DNA of 12,971 nucleotides from contig DEPP01000042.1 in NCBI GenBank assembly GCA_002358835.1, forward strand, positions 1 to 12,971, in the 5' to 3' direction. Of this stretch, positions 1-7,007 are shown piece after piece. Both the position numbers and the translations under genes were made by a program. The DNA is from Bacteroidales bacterium UBA3389 (GTDB taxonomy: Bacteria > Bacteroidota > Bacteroidia > Bacteroidales > P3). The first letter of the stretch is position 1, and every line of letters starts with the position of its first letter. The notes under the pieces were generated by a model, which worked only from the letters and a program-made list of their open reading frames with translations, searched no databases and was not told where the DNA came from.

Positions 1-419
1 CTGACGTCGATGGAGCACATATTGCAACGCTTATTTTGACTTTCTTCTTCAGATACATGAGAGAACTTATCGAAGGCGGACATGTTTATATTGCAACGCC
101 ACCTCTGTATAAGGTATCTCAAGGAACAAGCAAGAATGGAGTGTATTGCTGGACAGAAGAGGAGAGAACGAACGCCATAGCAGAGATTACAGCTAAGAAT
201 GGTAAGTTTGAAGTTCAAAGATACAAAGGTCTTGGAGAGATGAGCGAGGAACAATTGTGGACAACAACGATGGATCCGGCTAATCGTATATTACGACAAG
301 TTACAATCGAGAATGCGTCAGAGGCAGACAGAGTATTCTCGATGCTTATGGGCGATGACGTTCCACCAAGAAGGGAATTCATAGAAAGCAATGCAACTTA
401 TGCAAATATAGATGCGTAA
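1..419 (+). CDS. gyrB: DNA gyrase subunit B, C-terminal part (5' end outside window)
   Basis: GyrB is the ATPase subunit of gyrase, the type IIA topoisomerase that introduces negative supercoils. Only the last 138 codons are visible, with the first complete codon at position 3. The fragment opens with DVDGAH, the second half of the metal-binding DxD motif of the TOPRIM domain, and continues with the conserved stretches PPLYKV, RYKGLGEM and MDPANR. It ends in PPRREFIE followed by ANIDA, the usual GyrB ending in Bacteroidetes. The roughly 165-residue insertion found in the E. coli TOPRIM region is absent: PPLYKV runs within about 40 residues into RYKGLGEM. ParE is the main alternative, but the tail favours GyrB. 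A strong terminator follows 16 nt after the stop codon. Confidence 0.95.
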   Translation, partial: DVDGAHIATLILTFFFRYMRELIEGGHVYIATPPLYKVSQGTSKNGVYCWTEEERTNAIAEITAKNGKFEVQRYKGLGEMSEEQLWTTTMDPANRILRQVTIENASEADRVFSMLMGDDVPPRREFIESNATYANIDA

Positions 420-435
420 TTGAAATAGTAGAAAC

Positions 436-478
436 AAAGAATGCTCCTTGAAAAATCTTGGAGCATTCTTTTTTTTCT
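436..478 (+). terminator. Intrinsic terminator of gyrB
   Basis: A perfect 12-bp inverted repeat (arms 436-447 and 460-471, AAAGAATGCTCC and its complement) with a 12-nt loop runs into a T-tract of about eight bases. This is a classic Rho-independent terminator just after gyrB. On the minus strand the same hairpin is followed by a weaker T-rich stretch (TTTGTTTC), so it may also help end transcripts from the convergent PAP2 gene. That second role is inference. Confidence 0.9.
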
Positions 479-516
479 TTGCTTTATTAAATTCTTTCTT
501 TATTTTGTTTTTCTCT

Positions 517-549
517 TTCTTTGTTTTAATTTTCTAATTCTTTGTTTTA
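517..549 (-). repeat. Two copies of a 12-bp motif at the PAP2 gene stop codon
   Basis: Read on the minus strand, TAAAACAAAGAA occurs at 549-538 and again at 528-517, a period of 21 bp. The first three bases of the upstream copy are the TAA stop codon of the PAP2 gene. The same 12-mer, again starting with the stop codon, recurs at the end of the GDPD gene near 2923-2934, with a further copy 42 bp beyond it. The surrounding DNA is very T-rich on the plus strand, so replication slippage or chance is possible. Confidence 0.6.
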
Positions 550-1269
550 GAAAGTTAAACTCAAAGATAAGCCGATTTTATTGTCGTAAACAAATGGTGC
601 GATGCCTCCATTGAAGGATAAGTCTTTGTTGTTGCGTTTATTTAAGCATTGTTTTATTTTGTCAAATGCCCAAAATGAAAGTCTTGATGCAAGTATTCCT
701 ACGCCGGCTCCACATACTACGTCTGAAAACCAATGACGGTTGTTGTACATACGAAGAAAGCCTACTGTTGTTGCACAAGCGTAGGCGGCAATTCCATAGA
801 TTGGCGAGGTATCTTTGTATGCCATATAAACCAAATCGGCTCCGACAAAAGAGAATGCAGTATGCCCCGAAGGGAATGAGTTGTTTGCCGAGCCGTCCGG
901 GCGTTCTATTCCCGTAAGTTGTTTGGTTGTTAGAACCGTTGCACCGACTAATGTGTATGCAGCGGCACCTGTACAAAGTCTATCAACGAATTTGTAATCT
1001 GTCTCTACGCCCAATGTTCCTAATCCTGCAAATGCAAAGGTTGGAAGATATTGAATGTAGTCATCAATCTTGCATTTGTTTTGATTAAACGAAGAAAAGC
1101 CTTCTCTTATGCTAAGGTCAAAATCATCTAATGCAGGAACGAATTGAGCAAGTACACCGTATGAAATCAGTGTTGTTGGAATTATGTATTCGGCTTGAGC
1201 TTTTGCTTTTTTGCATGGGCTAATCACCAAGATTAATGCTAATAACAATAAGGTGTACTTGCTTTTCAT
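547..1269 (-). CDS. Exported PAP2-family phosphatase (lipid phosphatase-like)
   Basis: This is a 240-residue PAP2 (type 2 phosphatidic acid phosphatase) protein. All three signature motifs are intact: K116-x6-R123-P124, P133-S-G-H136, and R173-x5-H179-x3-D183. In this superfamily H179 forms the phospho-enzyme and H136 is the acid. The N-terminus (lysines, a leucine-rich core, then a polar AKAQA stretch) is a signal peptide, placing the active site in the periplasm. Several moderately hydrophobic segments (about 29-46, 72-90, 98-113, 156-172, 184-202) suggest membrane association. Family substrates include undecaprenyl pyrophosphate, phosphatidylglycerophosphate and lipid A phosphates; the sequence does not say which applies here. 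The tail ends in an alternating hydrophobic strand finishing in phenylalanine. The gene starts 19 nt after the glyQS stop and has no Shine-Dalgarno sequence, so it may be co-transcribed with glyQS. Confidence 0.9.
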   Translation of the reverse strand: MKSKYTLLLLALILVISPCKKAKAQAEYIIPTTLISYGVLAQFVPALDDFDLSIREGFSSFNQNKCKIDDYIQYLPTFAFAGLGTLGVETDYKFVDRLCTGAAAYTLVGATVLTTKQLTGIERPDGSANNSFPSGHTAFSFVGADLVYMAYKDTSPIYGIAAYACATTVGFLRMYNNRHWFSDVVCGAGVGILASRLSFWAFDKIKQCLNKRNNKDLSFNGGIAPFVYDNKIGLSLSLTF

Positions 1270-1288
1270 ATTATCACTGTTTTGAAAT

Positions 1289-2818
1289 TTATAGACTTAA
1301 CGGCTTAATGTTTTTGTGCATATAAGAAGTAAGTTCGTCGATTGAGATTCTGATTTGTTCCATTGAGTCTCTCTCTCTGACGGTTACTGTATTGTCTTCA
1401 AGCGTTTGAGTATCTACAGTAATACAATAAGGAGTTCCGATAGCATCTTGGCGTCGGTATCTTTTGCCTATTGCATCCTTTTCGTCGTATTGAACTCTGA
1501 AATCTTGCTTTAGCATATCCATTATTTCGCGAGCTTTTTCCGGCATACCGTCTTTTTTTACCAATGGAAGCACAGCTGCTTTGAATGGAGCCAATATGCG
1601 AGGCAGTTTCATAACTACTCGTTGTGAACCATCAGAAAGTTCTTCCTCTGTGTAGGCATAAGAGAATACGGCAAGGAATGTACGATCCAATCCGATAGAT
1701 GTTTCGATTACATAAGGTACATAGCTTTCGTTCAATTCCGAATCGAAGTATTGGAGTTTCTTTCCTGAAAATTCTTGGTGGCGTTTCAAGTCAAAGTCTG
1801 TTCTTGAGTGGATTCCTTCCAATTCTTTGAAGCCGAACGGGAAGTTAAACTCGATATCTGTTGCTGCATTGGCGTAGTGTGCAAGCTTTTCGTGATCATG
1901 ATAACGGTAGTTCTCACTTGGTATTCCCAAAGCAAGGTGCCATTTCAATCGAGTTTCTTTCCAATATTCAAACCATTTGAGTTCTTCTCCCGGACGTACG
2001 AAAAATTGCATTTCCATTTGCTCAAATTCTCTCATTCTGAAGATAAATTGTCTTGCAACAATCTCATTACGGAATGCTTTACCGATTTGAGCGATACCAA
2101 ACGGTATTTTCATTCGTCCTGTCTTTTGAACATTCAGATAGTTTACGAAAATACCTTGTGCGGTTTCTGGTCTTAGATAGATAGTGTCTGCTTCTTCGCT
2201 CACAGAACCAACTTTGGTTGAGAACATAAGGTTGAATTGTCTTACGTCTGTCCAATTTCTTGAACCTGATATAGGACAAACTATTCCTAATTCTTCAATC
2301 AAGGCTTTTATTCCTGCAAGGTCGTTTGCCTCCATAAGAGATGCAAATCTTGTTTGTATGTCTTTCATCTTTGAGGCATACTCTAACACTCTTGCGTTAG
2401 TGCTTAGGAATTGTTCTTTATCGAAAGCTTCACCGAATTTCTTGGCAGCCTTTTCGCATTCTTTGTTTATCTTTTCTTCAATCTTAGCAATATGTTCTTC
2501 AATCAAGACATCGGCACGGTAACGCTTCTTTGAGTCTTTGTTATCTATCAAAGGGTCGTTGAAAGCGTCCACATGACCGGATGCTTTCCAAATAGTAGGG
2601 TGCATAAATATTGCAGAATCAATCCCAACTATGTTTTCGTGCATCTGTGTCATCGATTTCCACCAATATTGCTTGATGTTGTTTTTCAATTCCACACCAT
2701 TTTGTCCGTAATCGTAAACAGCACTCATACCATCGTATATTTCGCTTGACGGAAATATGAATCCGTACTCTTTAGCATGGGCTGTTATTTTCTTAAAAAG
2801 GTCTTCCTTTGCTGCCAT
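1289..2818 (-). CDS. glyQS: Glycine--tRNA ligase, homodimeric (alpha2) type
   Basis: A class II aminoacyl-tRNA synthetase that charges tRNA-Gly in the cytoplasm. At 509 residues it is the single-chain type rather than the alpha2beta2 GlyQ/GlyS enzyme. Visible hallmarks are the N-terminal glycine-specific region with ASGHVDAF (79-86), LRPETAQG (215-222), motif 2 with FRNEI (249-253) followed by FRMREFEQMEMQFF, and motif 3 with GLDRT (376-380). The C-terminal anticodon-binding domain starts near residue 405 (LPRILAPFKAAVLP). The length is normal and nothing is missing. The ATG at 2818 is preceded by an A-rich stretch without a Shine-Dalgarno sequence, as is usual in Bacteroidetes. I see no clear TAnnTTTG box in the 113-nt gap upstream, so the promoter is unassigned. 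The gene may share a transcript with the PAP2 gene downstream. Confidence 0.97.
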   Translation of the reverse strand: MAAKEDLFKKITAHAKEYGFIFPSSEIYDGMSAVYDYGQNGVELKNNIKQYWWKSMTQMHENIVGIDSAIFMHPTIWKASGHVDAFNDPLIDNKDSKKRYRADVLIEEHIAKIEEKINKECEKAAKKFGEAFDKEQFLSTNARVLEYASKMKDIQTRFASLMEANDLAGIKALIEELGIVCPISGSRNWTDVRQFNLMFSTKVGSVSEEADTIYLRPETAQGIFVNYLNVQKTGRMKIPFGIAQIGKAFRNEIVARQFIFRMREFEQMEMQFFVRPGEELKWFEYWKETRLKWHLALGIPSENYRYHDHEKLAHYANAATDIEFNFPFGFKELEGIHSRTDFDLKRHQEFSGKKLQYFDSELNESYVPYVIETSIGLDRTFLAVFSYAYTEEELSDGSQRVVMKLPRILAPFKAAVLPLVKKDGMPEKAREIMDMLKQDFRVQYDEKDAIGKRYRRQDAIGTPYCITVDTQTLEDNTVTVRERDSMEQIRISIDELTSYMHKNIKPLSL

Positions 2819-2880
2819 ATTTGATTTATGTGTTATGTTTTAATATTCTGTTTTACTGATGTTTATATCTGTGCTACTGA

Positions 2881-2950
2881 TTCTTTGTTTTATTTTATCG
2901 AATCTTGATTTCAGTGAATTGTTTCTTTGTTTTATTTTATTGAATCTTGA
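2881..2950 (-). repeat. 28-bp direct repeat duplicating the GDPD gene 3' end
   Basis: Positions 2881-2908 and 2923-2950 are identical except for one base (C at 2899 against T at 2941), giving a 42-bp period. The copy at 2923-2950 contains the last six codons and the stop of the GDPD gene plus 9 nt beyond; the other copy lies entirely in the gap before glyQS. The repeat includes the 12-mer TAAAACAAAGAA also found at the PAP2 stop codon. A local duplication by slippage is the simplest reading. I see no other function in the 113-nt gap 2819-2931. Confidence 0.75.
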
Positions 2951-3774
2951 AAGTAATTTTGCGGCTCTTTCAAATCGATAATCACATGATGCAATCCGTA
3001 TTCTTTTATCGCTTTTTCAACATTGCTTTCATTGACACTATAAGCTATCTTTTTGTTTGCAAGTCCCCAATCCCTGAGTTTGTCCATCTGTTTTTTGTCT
3101 GTTTTCTCTATAAAGCCTGCATAATAATCTGTTTGCAAATTTCTCGGCAAGACTTTCAAAATCCATTCTTTTCCGCTGTTGAATCCTTCGTTGCAAGAAA
3201 TGATGTGTGGAAATTTGATGCGATGAAACAAATGTGAAACAAAGTTTGCATGAGCCACAATTGTGTTTTGTTGCATTGAATATTTGTCTATCAGATCTGC
3301 AATAATGTCAAGATTTTTCAATGTAGGCTCTTTGATGTCCAAATAGTAAATCAAATTGGGATATTGCTTGAAAACCGTCTCCAAATCCGCTATTGTATTC
3401 TCTGTTTTTTTGTTGTCGAAATACAGACTTATTGTTTGCAATTCAGGACTCTCTGTTTCCTCAATGCTTTTTTTGATTTTGCATAAACGCATCAAATTAT
3501 CATCGTGAAAAAGCATCGCTTTGCCGTCTTTACTAAAGCGAACATCCAATTCGATTGCAGTGTAACCATCTTCGACAGCAAGAGCGATTGCCTCCAATGA
3601 GTTTTCTGCAGCCTTGGTTGCCTGTCCGCGATGAGCAAAAAAAAGATTGTCATTTGTTCGGAGCAAGGTTCGCTCATCTTTTGCACTAAAAAATACTATG
3701 CAAAACAAGAGACAAATTGCTCCAAGTGCAAATAACAAAACTTTTATACTCTTTCCGACTATTCTTTTGGACAT
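2932..3774 (-). CDS. Glycerophosphodiester phosphodiesterase, N-terminally membrane-anchored
   Basis: A 280-residue GDPD-family enzyme expected to hydrolyse glycerophosphodiesters (deacylated phospholipids) to glycerol-3-phosphate and an alcohol. The TIM-barrel catalytic signatures are present: H48-R-G50, E57-N58, E75-x-D77 and H90-D91 (general acid-base and metal ligands in this family), then LDIK near 145-148 and a C-terminal SVNESN/IIDLKEP region. Residues about 10-30 form one strong hydrophobic segment after a basic start. No good lipobox precedes either cysteine in it, so it is a signal anchor or uncleaved signal peptide and the domain probably faces the periplasm. The gene follows rho by 30 nt with no terminator visible between them, so co-transcription is likely. 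Its 3' end lies in a direct repeat. The exact substrate is unknown. Confidence 0.93.
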   Translation of the reverse strand: MSKRIVGKSIKVLLFALGAICLLFCIVFFSAKDERTLLRTNDNLFFAHRGQATKAAENSLEAIALAVEDGYTAIELDVRFSKDGKAMLFHDDNLMRLCKIKKSIEETESPELQTISLYFDNKKTENTIADLETVFKQYPNLIYYLDIKEPTLKNLDIIADLIDKYSMQQNTIVAHANFVSHLFHRIKFPHIISCNEGFNSGKEWILKVLPRNLQTDYYAGFIEKTDKKQMDKLRDWGLANKKIAYSVNESNVEKAIKEYGLHHVIIDLKEPQNYFQDSIK

Positions 3775-3804
3775 ACGGAAAATGCAATTCTATATTCCGA
3801 ATAA

Positions 3805-5565
3805 TTAACTATTCATTGTAACGAGGAATTCTTCGTTGGTCTTGGTGTCTTTCATTCTTCCCTTGATCAATTCCATTGCTTCCTGTGAATTCATATCGGC
3901 AATGTGATTGCGAAGTATAAGCATACGATCCCAAACCACCTTGTTGTGTAGGAGATCATCACGTCTTGTAGAAGACAAAACAAGATCTATTGCAGGGTAT
4001 ATGCGTTTGTTCGCAAGTTTTCTGTCTAATTGCAACTCCATATTACCTGTTCCCTTAAATTCTTCAAAGATTACTTCGTCCATCTTTGAACCCGTTTCGG
4101 TTAAGGCGGTTGCTATGATTGTCAAAGAACCACCGTTTTCTATGTTTCTTGCGGCCCCAAAGAATCTCTTAGGCTTTTGCAATGCGTTTGCTTCAACTCC
4201 TCCTGATAATACTTTGCCTGATGCCGGTGCAACTGTGTTATATGCTCGTGCAAGTCTTGTTATGGAATCCAAAACTATTACAACATCGTGTCCACACTCT
4301 GTCATACGTTTTGCTTTCTCTAAAACAATGTTTGCAATCTTTACATGGCGTTCTGCAGGCTCATCAAAAGTCGATGCAATCACCTCTGCATTAACTGTTC
4401 TTTGCATATCGGTAACCTCTTCCGGTCTTTCGTCAATCAAAAGCACTATAAGATAAACCTCAGGGTGATTTGCAGCAATCGCATTTGCCACTTCTTTCAA
4501 CAGGGTTGTTTTACCGGTTTTCGGAGGTGCGACAATAAGAGCACGTTGTCCTTTTCCGATAGGTGTGAAAAGGTCAATTATTCTTGTGGAAAGTGTTTCT
4601 TGTTTATGATGACAAAGATCAAATTTTTCATCAGGGAAAAGAGGTGTGAGATAATCAAAAGGTATTCTATCTCTTATCAGTTCTGCCGATTTACCATTTA
4701 TCTTTTCGGCTTTTATAAGAGGAAAGTACTTTTCGTTATCTCTCGGTGGTCTTACCGTTCCGTAAACCGTATCTCCGGTTTTAAGTCCGAAATATTTGAT
4801 TTGGGATTGCGAAACATACACATCGTCAGGAGAATTTAAGTAATTATAGTCTGATGAACGCAAAAAGCCGTATCCGTCCGGCATTATCTCTAAAACACCT
4901 TCCGCATATACCAATCCCTCTACATCGAAATTGAAATCAAATTTCTTTGGTTGCGGATTTTTTTGTTCTTGTTTGATTTCTCCTTTGTTCTCTGTTGCAT
5001 CCGCTTCTGTGATAGTTTGTTCTGCTTTAACGATTTCTTCTGTTGGGTTTTGTGTACTGTCGTTTTTCGTTTCTTCTTTTAAGGTTGTTATATCCAAAGC
5101 AAGGTCTTTAATCTCCTCTTTTTGTTTAGCGATTTGTTTTTTGCTTTTTTGTTCTGCTCTTATGTTGGTTGGATTGAATTCTGGTATGAAAAGTTCGTCT
5201 ACTTGCGGAATTTCTGGGATGTCTTTCAACTTCAATTCCTTTATAACAGGCTCATCAAGTTGTGATTTTTGTTTGTTCTTGCTCTTTTTCTCAACTTGAG
5301 TTTCTGCTTCTGTGTTTACAACCACTTCTTTCTTTACATTACTTTCCGCAATCGGCTTTGGTTTTATTCTTGTTCTTTGTTTCTTTACAACGGGTTCTTT
5401 GGTTTCCGTACTCTCTGCCTTAGTTTCTTCTTGGGCTTGAAAATCCAATATCTTGTAAATTATTTCCTGAGCAGATAAACGGCTTGTTCTTGAAATGTTT
5501 AATGCTTTCGCAATCGCTTTAAGCTCGTCTAAAGATCTTTCTTCTAATTGAGATTTGTTATACAT
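3805..5565 (-). CDS. rho: Transcription termination factor Rho with long disordered insert
   Basis: Rho is the hexameric RNA-dependent ATPase/translocase that terminates transcription. At 586 residues it is about 165 longer than E. coli Rho (419). In order: a Rho N-terminal helical domain (about 1-42); a highly charged Lys/Glu/Thr/Gln-rich segment of low complexity (about 43-208); the cold-shock-like primary RNA-binding domain (about 213-290, with EGVLEIMPDGYGFLR and PDDVYVS); and the ATPase core. The core has Walker A APPKTGKTT (346-354), IDERPEEVTDM (377-387), SITRLARAYNT (434-444), the Q-loop SGGVEANAL (454-462) and EEFKGTGNMEL (501-511), so it is catalytically complete. The insert resembles the one reported for Bacteroides thetaiotaomicron Rho, where it drives condensate formation. 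The ATG at 5565 lies roughly 110 nt below a good promoter, leaving a leader long enough for autoregulation (inference). Confidence 0.97.
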   Translation of the reverse strand: MYNKSQLEERSLDELKAIAKALNISRTSRLSAQEIIYKILDFQAQEETKAESTETKEPVVKKQRTRIKPKPIAESNVKKEVVVNTEAETQVEKKSKNKQKSQLDEPVIKELKLKDIPEIPQVDELFIPEFNPTNIRAEQKSKKQIAKQKEEIKDLALDITTLKEETKNDSTQNPTEEIVKAEQTITEADATENKGEIKQEQKNPQPKKFDFNFDVEGLVYAEGVLEIMPDGYGFLRSSDYNYLNSPDDVYVSQSQIKYFGLKTGDTVYGTVRPPRDNEKYFPLIKAEKINGKSAELIRDRIPFDYLTPLFPDEKFDLCHHKQETLSTRIIDLFTPIGKGQRALIVAPPKTGKTTLLKEVANAIAANHPEVYLIVLLIDERPEEVTDMQRTVNAEVIASTFDEPAERHVKIANIVLEKAKRMTECGHDVVIVLDSITRLARAYNTVAPASGKVLSGGVEANALQKPKRFFGAARNIENGGSLTIIATALTETGSKMDEVIFEEFKGTGNMELQLDRKLANKRIYPAIDLVLSSTRRDDLLHNKVVWDRMLILRNHIADMNSQEAMELIKGRMKDTKTNEEFLVTMNS

Positions 5566-5587
5566 ACTGAATAGATGTAAGTTTTCG

Positions 5588-5595
5588 CAAATATA
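5588..5595 (-). promoter_or_regulatory. Possible second rho -7 box (TATATTTG)
   Basis: The minus strand reads TATATTTG, matching the Bacteroidetes -7 consensus TAnnTTTG, 22 bp before the rho ATG. No TTTG or TTG lies at the usual 19-21 nt upstream, so it may be inactive. If used, it would give a leader of about 16 nt. Confidence 0.3.
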
Positions 5596-5681
5596 AATGT
5601 GCGTTTGTTTGTTTATAAAATTATTAAATGGAAATTACGCTTGTTCAAACTCCGAACTCTGCGTTTTGTTTTTTGACGATG

Positions 5682-5713
5682 CAAAAGTACAAACTTTTTT
5701 TCTTTGATTCAAA
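5682..5713 (-). promoter_or_regulatory. Probable rho promoter (TTTG, 20-nt spacer, TACTTTTG)
   Basis: On the minus strand TTTG (5713-5710) is followed after exactly 20 nt by TACTTTTG (5689-5682), matching the Bacteroidetes housekeeping promoter (TTTG, 19-21 nt, TAnnTTTG). Transcription would start near 5675 and leave a rho leader of about 110 nt. The -33 box is one half of a palindrome, CTTTGA-T-TCAAAG (5702-5714), in the middle of the divergent rho/namZ region. Confidence 0.6.
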
Positions 5714-5733
5714 GTTTTTTTTCAAAAAAATAC

Positions 5734-5741
5734 TACATTTG
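5734..5741 (+). promoter_or_regulatory. Probable -7 box of the NamZ-type gene (TACATTTG)
   Basis: TACATTTG matches the Bacteroidetes -7 consensus 27 bp before the ATG at 5769. Upstream, TTTG at 5703-5706 is 27 nt away, longer than the usual 19-21, so the -33 element is unclear. The 203-bp intergenic region 5566-5768 otherwise holds only the divergent rho promoter and A/T tracts. Confidence 0.5.
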
Positions 5742-5768
5742 CAAAGTATCTAAAATCAAAGTTTCGAT

Positions 5769-6956
5769 ATGAAAATGTTAAAAAGAGTATTGTGCGTTTT
5801 TTTAATTATGATGTTTGCTTTTGTGTTTGAAGCGAGTGTGTTTGCACAGCAGTTGCGTTTGGGAGCGGAACGTTTTGAGGAATATTTATCGCGTTTGGAA
5901 GGAAAAAAAGTAGGATTGGTTGCAAATCAAACATCGGTAGTCAGAAACGAAAAAGGGGAATTGGTACATTTGCTCGATACGCTTTTATCCTTGAATGTAG
6001 ATGTTTGTTGCGTCTTTTCGCCGGAGCATGGTTTTAGAGGAAATGTTGAAGCCGGTGCAAGTGTTAAAAGCGGTAGAGATTCTAAGACTGGCGTTCCAAT
6101 AATTTCGCTTTACGGAAAGAATAAAAAACCGAGTAAAGAACAGATACAGGTATGCGATATTTTGATTTTTGATTTGCAAGATGTAGGTTGTAGATTCTAT
6201 ACCTATATTTCAACACTGCATTATGTGATGGAGGCTTGCTCAGAAAATGAAAGACCTCTGATTGTTCTTGATCGTCCTAATCCGAATGATTATGTTGATG
6301 GCCCGGTTTTAGAAGATAGATTCAAGTCTTTTGTCGGTATGCATAATGTTCCTGTGGTTTACGGATTGACAATAGGAGAATATGCAGGTATGATAAATGG
6401 AGAGGGGTGGCTTATAGGAGGAGGAAAATGTGATTTGTCAATTGTAAAATTGGAAAATTGGTTTCATAATATGGAAGATACTTATCAATTGCCGGTTGCC
6501 CCAAGTCCGAATCTTCCAAATGCTCATTCGATTGAATTATATCCTTCATTGTGTTTGTTTGAAGGAACACCTGTCAGTGTGGGACGAGGAACTGATACTC
6601 CATTTCAAATAATTGGTTATCCGACTTACTGTAAAAAAGATTTTAGTTTTATACCTAAATCAATAAAAGGTGTAAGCGAAAATCCTCCTTACAAAGGACA
6701 GAAATGTTATGGCTTAAAGGATATGACGCCTGCAAAAAAGCGGTTGGATTTGTCTTATATCATTGAAATGTATTCTTGTTACAAAAATAAGGATGCTTTC
6801 TTTACTTCATTCTTTGATAAATTAGCAGGGACCGAAATGCTTAAAAAACAAATTGCTTCGGGAATGAATGAAGAGCAAATCAGAGAATCGTGGAAGGTTG
6901 ACTTGGAAAAATACAATAAAATAAGGAACAAATACATGATTTACCAAAGAAAATGA
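5769..6956 (+). CDS. namZ: Exported DUF1343 protein, NamZ-type exo-beta-N-acetylmuramidase (GH171)
   Basis: A 395-residue DUF1343 protein. The family includes Bacillus subtilis NamZ, an exo-lytic N-acetylmuramidase (GH171) that releases MurNAc from non-reducing ends of peptidoglycan fragments; a role here in cell-wall turnover or MurNAc salvage is inferred from that. Residues 1-26 form a signal peptide (basic start, hydrophobic core, probable cleavage after VFA), so the product is periplasmic or exported. Family motifs are all present: VANQTS (51-56), SPEHGFRG (84-91, with the candidate acidic catalytic residue E86), DLQDVG and RFYTY (135-146), LDRPNP (167-172), PSPNLP (245-250), and LFEGTPVSVGRGT (263-275). 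Length is normal. A second ATG two codons downstream is equally possible as the start. The ffh promoter begins right at its stop codon, and no terminator separates the two. Confidence 0.9.
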   Translation: MKMLKRVLCVFLIMMFAFVFEASVFAQQLRLGAERFEEYLSRLEGKKVGLVANQTSVVRNEKGELVHLLDTLLSLNVDVCCVFSPEHGFRGNVEAGASVKSGRDSKTGVPIISLYGKNKKPSKEQIQVCDILIFDLQDVGCRFYTYISTLHYVMEACSENERPLIVLDRPNPNDYVDGPVLEDRFKSFVGMHNVPVVYGLTIGEYAGMINGEGWLIGGGKCDLSIVKLENWFHNMEDTYQLPVAPSPNLPNAHSIELYPSLCLFEGTPVSVGRGTDTPFQIIGYPTYCKKDFSFIPKSIKGVSENPPYKGQKCYGLKDMTPAKKRLDLSYIIEMYSCYKNKDAFFTSFFDKLAGTEMLKKQIASGMNEEQIRESWKVDLEKYNKIRNKYMIYQRK

Positions 6957-6957
6957 T

Positions 6958-6965
6958 TACCTTTG
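6958..6965 (+). promoter_or_regulatory. Probable ffh -7 box (TACCTTTG)
   Basis: TACCTTTG fits TAnnTTTG and begins one base after the stop codon of the upstream muramidase gene. Transcription would start near 6972, giving a leader of about 36 nt before the ffh ATG at 7008. No clear -33 TTTG is visible; the upstream part of the promoter would lie inside the end of the preceding gene. Confidence 0.5.
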
Positions 6966-7007
6966 CAGTTCAAAAGGTGTAGTATAAAGAGCTAAGACCA
7001 CGAAATT

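Noticed and set aside
517..2950. CRISPR array or insertion-sequence ends suggested by repeated motifs
   Set aside because: Only two copies per site, with spacing of 21 or 42 bp, no spacers of uniform length, no cas gene and no transposase.
3908..4456. A 182-codon plus-strand open frame, and an overlapping one at 4345-4839, opposite rho
   Set aside because: Both lie antisense to the highly conserved Rho ATPase and RNA-binding regions and their translations have no coherent domain; they are shadows of rho codon usage.
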